Origin: Chinchilla lanigera
Taxonomy: Eukaryota; Chordata; Mammalia; Rodentia; Chinchillidae
Direction of reading: 5' to 3'
DNA: 64,000 nucleotides
Assembly: GCF_000276665.1 (NCBI RefSeq)
Contig: NW_004955438.1
Location: 11,386,148-11,450,147 of the forward strand
Shown here: positions 1 to 12,440 of the stretch, piece after piece
Layout of the letters: each line of letters opens with the position of its first letter
Position numbering within the stretch: the stretch's first letter is position 1
The notes under the pieces: model-generated
What the model was told of the DNA's origin: nothing
What the model saw: the letters and a program-made list of their open reading frames with translations, nothing else
The model's database searches: none
Program-made: the position numbers and the translations under genes

Positions 1-260
1 GTCCCTCTCAGAGCCTTGCAGACGCCCGGAAGTGTCAGGGCCGCAGGGCCGCTGCTCTGCGGGGTGCCTCTCGCATTGACCGAGCCGGTGTCTGTCCCCA
101 ACGTTTAGCTCACGCTGCACGCTGAGCTCTTACGCTGAGCGGCTTAGAACCGGGGAGCACCCTCAGCGCCCCCGGGATCCTGTTGCTGGCGATCCTTCCT
201 CTAAAGCGTTGTTGGCCCCCACTGGCCTGCGGGTTACGTTTATGCCTGGGAATTAAGACC
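1..260. promoter_or_regulatory. CpG-rich block at left edge, possible promoter of the left neighbour
   Basis: The first 250 bp hold many CG pairs and are GC-rich, then composition drops sharply to AT-rich sequence. This looks like the edge of a CpG-island promoter. In mammals the gene left of TTC8 is EML5, on the opposite strand with its start facing TTC8 some tens of kb away, so this may be its promoter or 5'UTR. I found no EML5 N-terminal coding sequence here; the link is inference from gene order. Confidence 0.45.
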
Positions 261-494
261 AGGATGCTGCCTTCATTCTTTTTTTTTCTTTCTCTGACAC
301 CTTATGTATGTTTTTCTTGCGGCCTGTTAGTACTCTCTGGTCCAGAAATTGGATAGGGATAAAATCTTGCAAAGTATATTTGACGCCTCAAATCAGGGTC
401 CTTGATAAAAACGGTGGCAGTGGTCTTGGATTTTTTTTTTCTGTTTTGTGTATAATCAATAGGCTCCTTAAATGCCTTCTTCTTTCCTGTTTTC

Positions 495-665
495 TTTTTT
501 TACGTACTTGGGGATTGAACCCACGGGCACTTCATAACTGAGTTACATCTCCACCCTTTAAAAGTTTTCATTTTGAGACGGGACTAGCCTAAATTGTCCA
601 GGCTGATCTGGAACTTTCTATCCTCCTGCCTTAGCTCCCTGAGTAGCTGCCACCCTGCCTGGCTA
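495..665 (-). repeat. B4-like SINE (ID joined to B1-type unit)
   Basis: Reverse-strand ID remnant (GGGGATTGAACCCA, then a decayed box A end) followed by a 7SL-type tail with CAGGCTGATCTGGAACT and GAGTAGCTGCCACC. This ID-plus-B1 order is the B4 layout of rodents. Confidence 0.7.
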
Positions 666-2924
666 AATGACTTCTTAGAGCATGTCTAGTGTAGTGATAT
701 TCATTGTGACTAGGTAAAATGCTCCTGAAAAAAGAGGTTAATTATTTAAATTTAAGCAGTGAACTTAGAAAAGATTAAATATTTTGTTATACATCTGTGC
801 TACATTAATCACTGATTATATGCAATTTTTATGAGACAGGGTGTAGAAGAATAAGAATACTTTTTCTGTGTTTTAGATTTTTCAGCACAATGTCATAACG
901 GATCCTATGACACATATTTAAGTACTCAGATTAATAACATTTAAATAATTTATTTTCCATTATCATATTTTCCATTACAATTTTTAATGACTCAAGGGTA
1001 CAATGTGAAGCAAAAACATTGTTAATTAGACCATCCTCAGATGACAACTCGAGACCGAAAGAGATGACAGAGGCACAAAGGTGGCTGGGAAGTGAACCAC
1101 TCATAAATACTCGAAAAAGAAAAAACAAACCTGATCAGTTCTTACCCTCACGTCTTTATATAATCGGTTATTACTAATGTGACATCAGAAAGCTTTAAAA
1201 TCTGTATCCCTTGAGAGTAGTGTAAATAAAGGTACTTGGGGAAAAACTTGAATATTCCACAGATCAACAAATAGATATGTTAGACATTTTTTTAAACAAA
1301 ATTCTTAAAATTATATTCAGGTGATCTATATGTACCCAAATCCTGACCAAATCAAGACAACTATTCAATGTACAGAATGATTGCTACATAGCTAAAGGAG
1401 CAAAAATTAATAGAAATGTTTTGTCAAAACAAACCTACATAAATACACAAATTTCAAGTTTAATCCAACAGGACCAAGCACATATTAGCTATCTTTTGGT
1501 AACATTGCAGAATTAATACACAATGCATAAAAAATGTACTCATATGTAATATAGACTAACAAGTGTAAACCAAGTAGAATGGGAGGTTTTTCAGATGTGA
1601 AGGTCATAAACAACCTGACTTGAAGTAAAATCATTAACACACATATTGCAAAAGTCCACAAAAATATTTATCATTTGCAGTTATACATAGAGAATAAAGT
1701 GCTAAGAAATTAATATTAGAATTTTACTGAAGTGTATTATAGTGACCAGCTTTGAAGGATCAGTTCCTTATAAATAGACTTAGAATAGCATAGATCAAAC
1801 CAAATTAAACAACAAGAGTGAAAAAACACACAATGTATAATACAAAAAAGTTAGAAAACAATACTGTGGCAAAGATTTATTATCCTGTACACATTAGTTT
1901 TGATAAACTAATGGTTACTTGTTGCAGTAAATTATCAAAATTTTCATTGTAACAATATTTTCCCACACATGTTAGAATCTGGAAGGAATATACCTTTCTC
2001 GAATTGTCTTTTCCCCACCCCTCAAAATACAGAAATTGATTTTTGACTATCAACCAGCCATTTATGAAAGCCATAAATATAGATATTCAAAGACATTACA
2101 CAAGTTACAATGAAGGTACCTGGATAAACACAACTAATATTTATGAAAAAAGATGTTTCAATCAGCGTTATTCATGTCCTTCTGAAACCAAAATGAAGGA
2201 AAAGCTTACTGCCATTCTGCCAAACACCATGTGACTAAAAGTACTGCACACAAGAACATAAATCCAGGGTACCTATCACAGGATTGAAACTACAAACAAC
2301 CAACTTAAGGAGATAAGTTAAAAAGTAATGTCAAACTTCTTTAATACACCAACCCTATTTTGGAAGCATCATCAGAACAAATAGAAATGTATTTATAAAT
2401 TAGCCTGAGCTACAGTCTGTACTGAGATTTTGCTTAGCAGTAAAAGAGAATCTCAGACATCCTAGGAAATTGGTGAAGTCATGCTCTTTGTTACTCCTCG
2501 GAGGAAATTTGACAGGTTTGGTGATATCTGTTTACCTCCCAACTGTTCTAGGAGGTCTACAAACCAAGTAAGTCACAATTAATAGGAGTATTTAAGCAAA
2601 AGAGACCAAAAGCAAACTTTGTAGTAACATATACTAGATAGATAGGTGTTTTTAAAAATTACATGATGTGTAAATCATAAAATCAAATATAGAGGTACAC
2701 GTATTTAGTTACATTAAAAAAAAAACTGTAGACTACAAACTGTGCATGCTTACCATACCATTTTACCTGGGAAAGCTGATGAGAGGGATTTCTCACAAAT
2801 ATTTACTGTCATGATACAAAACAATTATGTGCAAACTGCAAGATCCCTAAAATAGCAGTTAGAGTTTATGTATAGAAAGAAGGCACTATCTCATCAAATA
2901 TACAAGAGATGGAACCTCCTGAGT
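666..2924. other. Intergenic AT-rich DNA, likely with RAB18 retrocopy 3'UTR
   Basis: No gene. The strand complementary to the RAB18 pseudogene runs on without SINEs to roughly 940, and minus-strand AATAAA hexamers occur near 950 and 1878. The retrocopied 3'UTR may fill much of this stretch; I cannot place its end. Confidence 0.35.
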
Positions 2925-3468
2925 TTATAACACAAAGCAATAATCACCACAGGCTCTTCCTCTGTGGCTTTCTTCCATGTCTGACAGTTTGACTCCTTTA
3001 TCCTGATTCTCACTTTCCTACAGGCCAGTGTCTGAAAGATCTTTCAAGTTCCTCAAAGGTAAATTGTACACCATCACAGGTTTTTGCACTTGCCTCTGTA
3101 AATAACGTGGAATGCTTTTGTGCAAATTTCAGGCCTTCATTTCTATCAACTTCACAATTTTCCTTATCGATTTTATTTCCGACTTGCATGTTTTACTATG
3201 TCATTTCTTGTATAATATGTTTCCAATTCATTTAACCAATTATCCAGTTTAACAAAGGTGTCTCTTCTCGTGACATTATAAATTAATATAATAGCATGTG
3301 CATCTGTACAGTAGCTGGGAGTTAATGTTCAAACCCTCTCTTGACCAGAAATATCCCATATTGCAAGTTTAGCCTTATTTCCATCCACTGCAATTGTTTT
3401 CACCTTGAAGTCACCCCACTCTTGCTGATAATAAGAATCTTCAGAGTGGTCAGCACGTCCTTATCCAT
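2925..3468 (-). pseudogene. RAB18: RAB18 processed pseudogene
   Basis: The minus strand reads as an intronless, broken RAB18 (Ras-family GTPase). It starts [15 protein letters not shown] at 3468, includes [17 protein letters not shown] and DTFVKLDNWLNELETY, and ends ...ACGDYCFVL with a stop at 2925-2927. Lesions: a deletion after about residue 18 removes the P-loop GKS region and shifts frame; a CGA-to-TGA type stop lies at 3329-3331 in the switch II region; a one-base shift lies near 3190; and a deletion lies in the C-terminal helix. The copy cannot encode a working GTPase. The AT-rich minus-strand continuation below 2925 is probably retrocopied 3'UTR and the segment above 3468 to about 3545 probably 5'UTR. 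Neither end is fixed and no clear poly(A) tract was found. Confidence 0.93.
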
Positions 3469-3545
3469 CCTGACCCTGCTTCTCCCGTGCCCAGCTGGCC
3501 ACTGTGCACACCTCTCAATCCTTCCCCAGGAGACCTTGCTAGGCA

Positions 3546-5099
3546 TTTAAAATAAAAGCTGTAATACCCCTTTGGTAAGCTCTCTCCTGAAATGTGAATT
3601 CTTAATATGGACTTATATATTCCAGATATTTGAGATATTTTCTAAAATTCAAGCAATTTGCTTGACTATTTGCTGACTACCAATTGTGTCCCAGCACCAT
3701 TATAAATATGCTTAGGTCTATAAAGAAATAAAGAACAAAGCATGTAAAACATAAAGACTAAAATTCATGCTATTAATTGTAGTTAGCTTATTCAGCCAAT
3801 TTATGAACTGTAATATTTTAATAAGCTGTCATAAAATATCTCAGTAGCCATACTTTTAGTCAGTTTGATGTACATAACCTCATACTATGCTTGACACTAT
3901 AGATATTGCATGCATATTTGTTAGCCATTCAGTATAAAAAATTGTAGTCACAATACTATTCATCTTAAGTTTTATCTTGAATGTTTGTAATCTTTTTCTG
4001 AGATCCAATACTGTATTAATCAGGACTTCCTTAGTTGTATGTCGTAGAATCCTACTCAGGATGGCTTAAGGTACAAAGGGAATTTTAACATCTAGTAGGA
4101 CTAAAAAGTCCTAGAACTGGCCTCAGTGCACTTGAATCCTAGGACTCAAGCAATGTCATCAGGACTAGATTATCAGGATTAACTCAGATCTACTTAGAGT
4201 TGACTCCATTGGCAGACAGCAAAATAGCTGCCAGTAGTTCAAGTGATACAGTTATATATCCTATCTCCTCCCTTAGCAATCTTTGTGGAAAGAACTTTTC
4301 TCAGCAATTTCCGTGGAAACTACTAGACTTTGGCCCAAGTGCATCTGATTGGACCACTTATGTGCCATCTTTGGATCCATCCAGGAGTGCCAAAGGAAGG
4401 AAGAATGGGGAAGGAGTGACCTTCCAAGGAAAATTGCAGTGGCATTCCATAATGAGAAGGAACAGATGCCATCAGGGGCTACTCAGGTCTGACGTGAATA
4501 CTTTATCCTCCCTCCTCACCACACACCTTCCTTTACCAAGCCAAAGATACTTGCAATTTAACTTTTTAAAAAAGTGTTTGGTAGATAATGCAACTTTAAG
4601 ACAAGACTCCTAATGCTGACTTTAAGACAGATTGCCTTCCAGAGATCCTCTCTGGAAAAAAATCCTGAAGCTAGTGCCAGATGTTGGGTAGGCAAAAACA
4701 ACAGATGTTCCTTACCCCTAGTTTTATTTCCACATGTTCACTAGATTCCACCTAAAGTCTGTAAAACCTGGCACATAAACCAAATACAAGAAGTTCACAC
4801 CAAATTATCTTTTCCTACACATCTGCACACCTTGCCATTTTCTCTTTCTGTATTTAAAGTAGTATTGCCCCAGTTAGGCAGACTGCAAAGATAAAAAGTT
4901 ATCTGTTCCTTACTGCTCCTTACCTCCTATATCTATTTAACAAGTCACTCTGACTCCATTGTAGAACTATCACTAACTCCCATTCCTGTCTCTATATCAA
5001 TCTTCTAAACCCCGCTATTATAGTTCCATTCAAATTCCACTAAGCTTTTCCCTAGATTCAAATTATGTGTGAAAATTATGTATCTGATCATATCTCTCA
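3546..5099. other. Intergenic DNA, no gene
   Basis: No recognised gene. About 4015-4515 is less AT-rich and looks like a very old interspersed repeat with no family I can name; the 137-codon open frame at 4200-4613 lies in it and shows no domain. Confidence 0.4.
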
Positions 5100-5480
5100 C
5101 TGTGCTTTAAGAACCTTCTGTAGAAGCAGTTTAGCAATAAGCATTTTAAACATTGCTCAAGTCCTTTGACTCACTAATTTCTCACCTAGAGACTTGTTCC
5201 AATATAATAGCAAAAATGCAGATCAAGATTACCATATGAAAATACTTATCACAGCATTTTCTTAACATGCACAAGGCCTGGCGTCTGATCCCCAGCACTG
5301 AAATGAAGTGTTTAATACAGAATAATTTAGGACATAAAAATAGGGAAATCTAAATATCCGACCAGAAGGAATGTTTTAAGCAAATCGAGCCAGTCAACAC
5401 AACATATTATAAAACTATTGAAAATTAGGTTTTCAGATAAATTTTAGCAGCATTGAAAATTCTTCATAATATAATGCAAA
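5100..5480 (+). mobile_element. Old L1 ORF2 3' fragment with ID insertion
   Basis: Degenerate text of the L1 ORF2 3' segment (GACTCACTAATTTCTCACCTAG, TAATAGCAAAAATGCAG, CACAGCA) resumes after 5310. It is split by a short ID-like piece at about 5265-5305 (GATCCCCAGCACTG). Confidence 0.6.
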
Positions 5481-6438
5481 AAATTCTCTAGAGCAAGAAA
5501 AAAGAAAGAGCACATATAGAATAAGCTCCATTGTGTGACATAATGAAGACTGGAACAAAAGATACCAACATGTTAACAGTTTTGTAATATGATGGATAAT
5601 GTTTAAACTTTATGGGTATGTTTTCTAAGTTACTTAAAAATAATGTGGTAAGGTGGGAGAGAATTTTATTTCTCAGAATTTGACACGAGAAAAAAATTCT
5701 GTTTGGAAAAATACCTAAATGGGTGCTTAGCCCAAAAAAGGAGACTCTAAGAGGTAGAATGTGGGCAGAACCATTCTGCATGGGGAATGAGGATGAATTT
5801 GTAGTTCCAGGAAGATGGAGGGAGAGGGGATGATGTCGGAGAGATGGCAAAATTGCAGCTCTCTCCAAAATCTCTCAAACCTTGCATAAGATTTCTCAAT
5901 TCACGAAATGTTAGGTGGATTTTTTTTTTTTAATGGAAAGTAGAAAAACCAGACTTCTCATCTAAGCTGAGATGTAGTAGGAAGCAATGTCACATGAAAA
6001 GAATCATAAAGTTGTCAGAAAGGGAGCAGAAGCCCTGCAAGTTAATAGGAGAGGTGAACTTAGTGAACTTGGAGTTCAGCTTTCCAAGTAGGAGAGAAAT
6101 CCCAACTGATATTTCAATTACCCAAACCTAGTGCTTCTATAATTAAGAAAAAGTAACAAAGTACTCTTCAACAAACCTTGGACAGCTTCTGTTTGGCTAC
6201 AGAATAAAACACCTAATTCTCAATCGGACAAAGTCTCCAATCTCACCTTCAGACACTGCCTCCTGCCCTGAATAGACTCTGCTATCCATCCATTCTATAT
6301 TAGTTCTTGTTCCTAAAATTAACAAGCTTTTTAACAACTGCATACATACTCATTTTATCCATTCTGGGCCATAAGATCAGCTGTCCACTCTCAGTATAGT
6401 AAACTTCTATTGAATCATTAAGGGACAGCCCAAATGAA
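5481..6438. other. Intergenic DNA, no gene
   Basis: AT-rich, with a pyrimidine-rich stretch near 6235-6300 that may be a decayed L2 fragment. The minus-strand open frame at 5488-5868 has no recognisable domain. Confidence 0.3.
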
Positions 6439-6439
6439 C

Positions 6440-6895
6440 CATCATGTTAAGGGTTGTATTTGCCTCCTCCCCAATTCGTATGTTGAATTTGTGAGTCCCG
6501 GAACCTTAGAATGTGAGTTTGGTTGGAAAATATTTTATTGTACATCCAATTACTTAAATTAAGAGAGGTTCACACTGGAGTACAATGGGTTGTTAGTCCA
6601 ATATAACTAATGTCCTAACAGAAAGGGGGAATTTTGATAGAGAAACCCAACCAGAGAGAGTGTGACATGAAGATAAAGGCAGAGACCTGTGAGCTAAGGA
6701 ATACTAAAGATTGCCATAATCACTAGAAGCTAGGAGAAAGGCATAGAACATGTCTTTTCTCTTCATGCCTCTCAGAACAAACTAGCCATGCTGATACCTT
6801 GAACTCAGGTTTCTGACTGCAACAATAAATCTCTGTTGTTTAAGTCACTTAATTTAATACTTAATCATGGCAACCCTTGCAAACTAATAGATACC
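6440..6895 (+). mobile_element. MLT1-like MaLR LTR
   Basis: Starts with CCCCAATTCGTATGTTGAA-type text, has ATGTCCTAACAGAAAGGG in the middle and ends with AACAATAAATCTCTGTTGTTTAAGTCAC, holding the AATAAA signal, then CAAACTAATAGATA. This order is that of ERVL-MaLR (MLT1) LTRs in sense orientation. Non-coding relic. Confidence 0.75.
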
Positions 6896-6904
6896 TCTTC
6901 ACTG

Positions 6905-7932
6905 TAGTTTGCTGTGACATCCTTGTCCACATTCTCTAGAATTAATTGGATTTCAGTGAAGTCCCCAGTTCCTGCATAAAATCATACATAGACAAATTCC
7001 CAGACATAGAGGAATTACCAAAATTGAACAAATAAGACATAAGAGGCTGAACAATCCAATAACAGGCAATGAAATTGAAGCAGTAATAAAAAAACCTACC
7101 AAGTAAAATAGCCCAGGACCTGATGGATTAATAGCTAAATTATAAAAGACCTTCAGGGAAGTTATAACACCAATACTCCTCAAACTCTTTAATGAAATTC
7201 AAAGGAAAGGAGTGCTTTCAAATTCACTTCTGGAAGGCAGCATAACTCTGATGCCAAAACCAAAGAAGGACCCAACTGAAAAAGGAAACTACAGGCCAGT
7301 CTCCTTACTGAGGATAATGAAAATATCCTCAATAAGATACTGACAATAGAATACAACAAATCATCAAAAGGATCATATATCATAACCAAATAGGTTTCAT
7401 TTATGGAAGTTTTAGTATACTCAAATCAGTAAGTGTAATACACCACATAAGTAGAAGCAAGGACAAAAATCATACAATCCTATTAATAGATGCAGAAAAC
7501 CTTTTGATAAAATCCAACACCCATTCACAATAAAATTCTGAAGAAAATAGGTATAAAAGGACCTTAGTACAATTTGATAAAAAGCCATTTATTACAAACC
7601 AGTGGTCAGTATCATATTAACTACGGAAAAGCTGAAAGCTTTCCCTGTAAAATCAAGAACAAGACAAAGATGTTGAGTATCAGCATTCCCATTCAATGTG
7701 GTACTAGAAACATTAGCCAGAAAATCAGGCAAGAGAAAGAAATAAAAAGGATATGTCTAGGAAAGGAAGAAATCAAATCTCACTATCTGCAAATGATATG
7801 ATCCTTTTTATTGAAGACCCAAAACATTACACTCAAAGACTTCTAGAATCAATACTGAAATTAAGCAGTGTATCAGGATACAAAATCAGCACACAAAAAT
7901 CAATACCTAAGACACACAAAGGAAAAAATTAG

Positions 7933-7975
<43 letters not shown>

Positions 7976-8600
7976 TCAGGAAAACAATCCAATTCTCAAT
8001 GGCAACAAAATACTTAGGGATTAATACTTAGGGATTAAATACTTAGGGATTAATCTAACCAAGAAAGTGAAAAACCTCTACAACAAAAACTGTAGAACTC
8101 TGAAAAAGGAGACAGGATGCCAGAAAACGAAAAGATATCCCACTGATAGTCAGGACCAATATTGTCAAAATGACCATACTTCCAACACTGTTATATAGAT
8201 GTAATGCAATCCCAATCAAAATACCAGTATCATTCCTCACAGAAATAGAGAAAAATGATAAAATTTATATGGAGCTAGAAGAGACCCAGAATAACAAAAG
8301 CAGTTCTGGGTAATGAAATCAAAGCAGGTGGTTTCACAATCCCAGATATTTAGTTATATTATAAGGCGACAGTGATAAAGCCAGCATGGCACTGGCACAG
8401 AAACAAACATGTGGATCAGTAGAACAGAATATAAGATGCAGAAACAACCTAAAACACATTCATCCATCTGATCTTTGACAAAGGGGCCAAAAACGTACAC
8501 TGAAGGAAAGACAGCCTTTCATCGAATGGTGCTCGGAAAAAAAACGTCAAGAACCATCACCAGAATTATTCCTAAACAAAACTGAGCACCAACGTGTGAA
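6905..8600 (+). mobile_element. L1 ORF2 fragment (reverse transcriptase to C-terminal region)
   Basis: Sense-strand LINE-1 ORF2 remains. They include AAACTACAGGCCAGTCTCC (RT region), a decayed catalytic FADD box at about 7788 (reads S-A-N-D-M), the ACTTCCAACACTGTTATATAG and CAATCCCAATCAAAATACC blocks, and the GATCTTTGACAAAGG block near 8470. Many stops and frameshifts; inactive. It is truncated at both ends. A (CA)n run at 7938-7973 and a tandem triplet of a TTAGGGATTAA unit at about 8015-8055 lie inside. Confidence 0.9.
7938..7973. repeat. (CA)n microsatellite
   Basis: About 18 uninterrupted CA units inside the L1 fragment. Confidence 0.95.
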
Positions 8601-9120
8601 TCACTGGGCTTGGTACTATCAAGGAGTATCAAGAAAAATAAATGCACAGACTGTGCTTTAAAGATTTATGTTCCAAAGAAGGAAAAAAGATAAAAATTTA
8701 AGTATCTTTAAAAACACATGAAAAAATATATAAGTGATACACACACACCCACACACACATTTTAATACAAGGAAACATTATGTCTTAAATCACAAGAGGA
8801 TTATAGAGGGAACATGCTCTTATTAAAAGAATTTTCTGACTTCTACTCATCATTAAAACCTACTATATTGATCTGTTTGAAAAGATCCAGGTTGAAAACA
8901 ACAGTAGATTTACCATAGATTGTGCAAACAAAACAAAACAAAACAAAAAACCAAAAGCTTAAGTGCAAAATATTTATGAAAATGTAAGTATTAAGCTGAT
9001 CTTTATGTAGGAGGGCATTTCCTGAAGCGGTAAATATACTCTAATCCTAGATAATACAGCTCTAGAAAGAGGAAATAGGATAATTGGTGATAAAAGAAGA
9101 TAATGTCAGGATGCTTAAAA
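8601..9120. other. Intergenic AT-rich DNA
   Basis: No gene. A short (CA)n-like patch occurs at about 8740-8760 and an AACAAAAC run near 8930. Confidence 0.4.
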
Positions 9121-9121
9121 G

Positions 9122-9245
9122 TCAAAGACGGTGTGGTAACGCACTCCTTGCAGCTACTTGGGAAGGTGAGGCTGAGGCAAGACCCTCACTTGAGTCTCAC
9201 TTGAGCCTGCAAGTACAAGGGTATCCTGGGAAACAGTGAGATTTA
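9122..9245 (+). repeat. Decayed B1-type SINE
   Basis: Sense 7SL-like text (GTGTGGTAACGCACTCC, CTACTTGGGAAGGTGAGGC, ATCCTGGGAAACAGTGAGA); diverged. Confidence 0.65.
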
Positions 9246-9277
9246 AAATACATAGCAGGAACAGTAGTACAATGTCA

Positions 9278-9307
<30 letters not shown>

Positions 9308-9316
<9 letters not shown>

Positions 9317-9409
9317 TTGGTTTTGGTTTTTCTCCGGTACCGGGAACTGAACTCATGACCTTGCGTTTGCCAAGCAGGCGTTTTGCCACTGAGCTAAATC
9401 CCCAGCCCC
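9308..9409 (-). repeat. ID SINE with TA-rich target duplication
   Basis: Poly(T), TCTCCGGTACCGGGAACTGA, then GAGCTAAATCCCCAGCCCC: a full-length ID in reverse. TAATATAT occurs before (from 9281) and after (9410-9417). A (TA)n run precedes it at 9284-9308. Confidence 0.92.
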
Positions 9410-9990
9410 TAATATATTTTAAAGTAATAGACTTTACTGAAACATGAAACTAGTTTCATTAATGACACATTATCACTAAATAATATCTTTACTTTTTATA
9501 GTATCTGTTGTCATCTTGTTCTATGTACCCTATGACCATTCAACAAGTGCTCTATTTACATATTGTGGAACCCTTTTAAAGTGCACATATTTGTAATGTT
9601 TCTGAATATAGGTCTGTTCATAATTTTTCTGCAATATTATGCAATGTAATTAAACTTGACTAAATAAATTTTTTATTTCTCCTATATTATATCTTATTAC
9701 AAGCACAGAGAGATCACCATTCTATCCTACAGTAATAAAAGACAAAATATTGCCATATCACTGAGTAGTTCAAATATTACTTACTCCCATATTTGGAATC
9801 ACTTCTAATATATCTTGGTTGATTTCCCAGAACTTTTCTTTAAAAAAAATGACAAAGTATACTCCATTTAAAGGCTTTATAATACAAACATTTTAGTATA
9901 TGAATGATATGTTGTTTACGTATTAGTTTTTGTAAATCTAGTTACAATTACTACCCCTAGCTCCACCAACTCAAGCTTGAAATTCTCTAA
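9410..9990. other. Intergenic AT-rich DNA
   Basis: No gene or clear repeat seen. Confidence 0.4.
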
Positions 9991-10440
9991 TGGCTTCCCA
10001 CTGACTCCAGCCCAAAATCTTTTACAAGACCAAGAGGTTTAATGTGATCTTACTCTTGCCTGCCTACCCTCATTTTATCCCCTCTTCCTATTTACTGAAC
10101 CCTCTGGTGCTATTGCTTTCTTTCTGCTCCTAGAACATTCATTCCATATGACCCTACCATAGGGACTATTGCTCAGTGATTCTCACCTATTAGGACAGCT
10201 CTCCTTCCCTGAGAACTTTCATTGGCTGACTTGTATCCAGCCTTCGTATCTGAATCTGTCATCACTGGACAGCCAACTCTTCCCTGACTTTCCTGAAGAG
10301 GCCATTTCTCCCTCTTATACAATCTCATAACACCATGTTCTTCTTGTTTAATATACGTCACGTTGAATTTTATGTCTACTTTTATCATTAATTCATTTCA
10401 GTCTCCCTACCACCATCAGCTATAATCTAATGAGGGGCAG
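9990..10440 (-). mobile_element. L2 LINE 3' fragment
   Basis: Reverse-strand L2 features: GGCTTCCCACTGACTCCAGC, CCTGCCTACCCTCATTTTATCC, TTCTGCTCCTAGAACATTC and CTTCCCTGACTTTCCTGA, in the order seen in mammalian L2 3' ends. The minus-strand open frame at 10173-10388 inside is chance. Confidence 0.7.
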
Positions 10441-10865
10441 AGAAATGCAGAGAGCCCCGCTTAGTGCAGGAATCAATGAGTGATCAGTCACTACAGGGAG
10501 ACAGGTGAGAAGCTGCCTACTTTCTTGGACCTTTCACATAAAGCCAACTGCATGGTTTAAGGAAATATATATTTCTTATAGGGGAAGGGTACAAACAAAA
10601 TTTAGCCCAATGGAGATATATTTGTCAGCTTTAACCTAAAGGAAGGTTCATTTTGCTTCATGGTTACACAGGTTTTAGTCTATTTCTCATTTCAGTCCTT
10701 TTTCCCTTTTCCAGAATAAATACTACATTCCTCCTTCCCTTCCCTCCTGTTATTCTATATACCACATCTGCTATATATTAAAGCATTATAACAAAAGGGG
10801 CAAGAGATAAAGCAATCAGCAAAATCAGAATTAGCAGTGGTAAGCTGTTAGACATCAAATAGGGA
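10441..10865. other. Intergenic DNA
   Basis: No gene seen. Confidence 0.4.
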
Positions 10866-11372
10866 CTGTGCTGGTTAGGTTTCTGCGTCAGTTTGCCTGG
10901 GCTAAGAGCTACCCATATAAGTGAAAAATAGCATAGCTGTGTGTTTCTGTGAGGATGTTTCTAGGAGAAATGAGCATCTGAATTGGTAGCATGAGTAAGG
11001 AGCACCCGTACCAATACGTATGGGCATCATCCAGACTCTCGAGGGTCTGAATAAAACAAAAAGGTGAAAGGACAAGTTTGCTCTTTGCTTGAGCTGAGGC
11101 ATCCATCTTCTTCTGCTATTAGACATAGGTGCTTCCGATTCTTGGGCCTTGGCTTTGGGCTGGGACTTACACCACCGGCTCCTCTTGTTCTTAAGACTTT
11201 GGGTTGGGTGTAGAACTACACTACTGGCTTTTCTGGGCTTCCTTTCTGGCAGATGGTAGATCATGGAACATCAGTCCCTGTGATTGCACGTGACATTCCA
11301 TTATAATAAATCCCTTTTTATGTATTCTACTGATTCTATTGCTCTGGAGAACTCTGACTACCAGAGGCTTAA
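10866..11372 (+). mobile_element. MLT2-like (ERVL) solo LTR
   Basis: Begins TGTGCTGGTTAGGTTTCTGC and has GTGAGGATGTTTCTAGGAGA, TATGGGCATCATCCAGACTC, ACTTACACCACCGGCTCC and a second ACTACACTACTGGCTTT block. It ends in AATAAATCCC and CTATTGCTCTGGAGAACTCTGACTA. This is the order of the ERVL LTRs I know as MLT2. No internal retroviral region adjoins it. The antisense open frames of 120, 65 and 70 codons here are by-products. Confidence 0.85.
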
Positions 11373-11859
11373 AAATAACCATGACTAATGCATAAAATAA
11401 TCTGGTAAAAAGGTGAATAACATGGATTAGCAATGGGAAATTTCAGCAGAGATAGAAGTTACAAAAAAGAGTCTGCATGTGTCTTTTAGAAATAAAAGAC
11501 ATGATGTCATGGATGAGGAGTTCCTCCAGCGCATTTGTCAGCAAACAGATTGCTGCTGATGAGCAAGGAACTGAATGAGAAAAGGACAGAAAAGAAAACA
11601 GCATCCAAGGCCTAAGACATCAAACAGCCTAACATGTATGTAACTGTAGTCCCAAAAAAACAAGAGAGAACAAAGACAAAGGCATATTTCAAGAAATGAA
11701 GGCTAATAATTTTGAAGAAAAAATTACATTGAAAAGAAAAAAGATCTGAAAGATTCTATAAAAAGCATCTGAACTAATAAGCAAGTTTAGAAAGATTATA
11801 CATAAAATCTCAAAAATGAAACTTTCAAAAACCAAAATTTATTAACAGTCATTGTAATT
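11373..11859. other. Intergenic DNA
   Basis: Purine-rich, no gene; may hold further L1 remains. Confidence 0.35.
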
Positions 11860-12440
11860 CAAAAAAAGTTTTTTAAAGTTTTCACTACCAATTAGAAACT
11901 CCACTTGACCCAGCTATTTCTCTTTAAGAATCTCCTCAAAGAGTTAAAGACATATTACAATGATACTTGCATAACCATATTTATAGCAGCATAATTCACA
12001 ATAGCTAAATCTTGGAAGTGGCCTGTATGCCCATTAACAGATGAATGGATAAAGAAAATGTGATATTTATAAACAATGGAGCACTACACTGCCATAAAAA
12101 TGATAAACTTAAGTCATTTGTAGGAAAATGGATGCACCTTGAGACAATAATGTAAGTGAAATAAATCAGACACAAGTGCCTAAATATTGCATGGTTTCTC
12201 ATATAAGAAAGCCAACATATAAATAAAGAACAGAATAAAAGATAGGTAAGAGAAAGCAGGGAGATAGATCTTTTGCAAAAAGGAAGGGAACCAAGAGACA
12301 AAAGAAAGGGAAAGGAAGAAGAAGGGAAGGGGGTGAAAAAATTAACATATGTTATAAACTGTGCCAACATCTTACAAAGAATATAATCATTATGTACTGC
12401 ACATATGCTACTAAAAAATAAATATTGAAAAATATGACAG
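11860..12440 (+). mobile_element. L1 ORF2 end and 3'UTR fragment
   Basis: Sense L1 text: CTCCACTTGACCCAGCTATT, ATAGCAGCATAATTCACAAT, CAGATGAATGGATAAAGAAA. A purine-rich 3'UTR (AGGAAGAAGAAGGGAAGGGGG) and AATCATTATGTACTGCACAT precede an A-rich end. The same end motif recurs at 25127. Confidence 0.88.

Noticed and set aside
1..260. EML5 first coding exon on the minus strand
   Set aside because: The only minus-strand ATG frame here is short and does not match the remembered EML5 N-terminus.
4200..4613. 137-codon plus-strand open frame
   Set aside because: No domain, no promoter or splice support, lies in what looks like an old repeat.
10902..11433. Overlapping minus-strand frames of 65-120 codons
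   Set aside because: They are antisense to the MLT2-like LTR.
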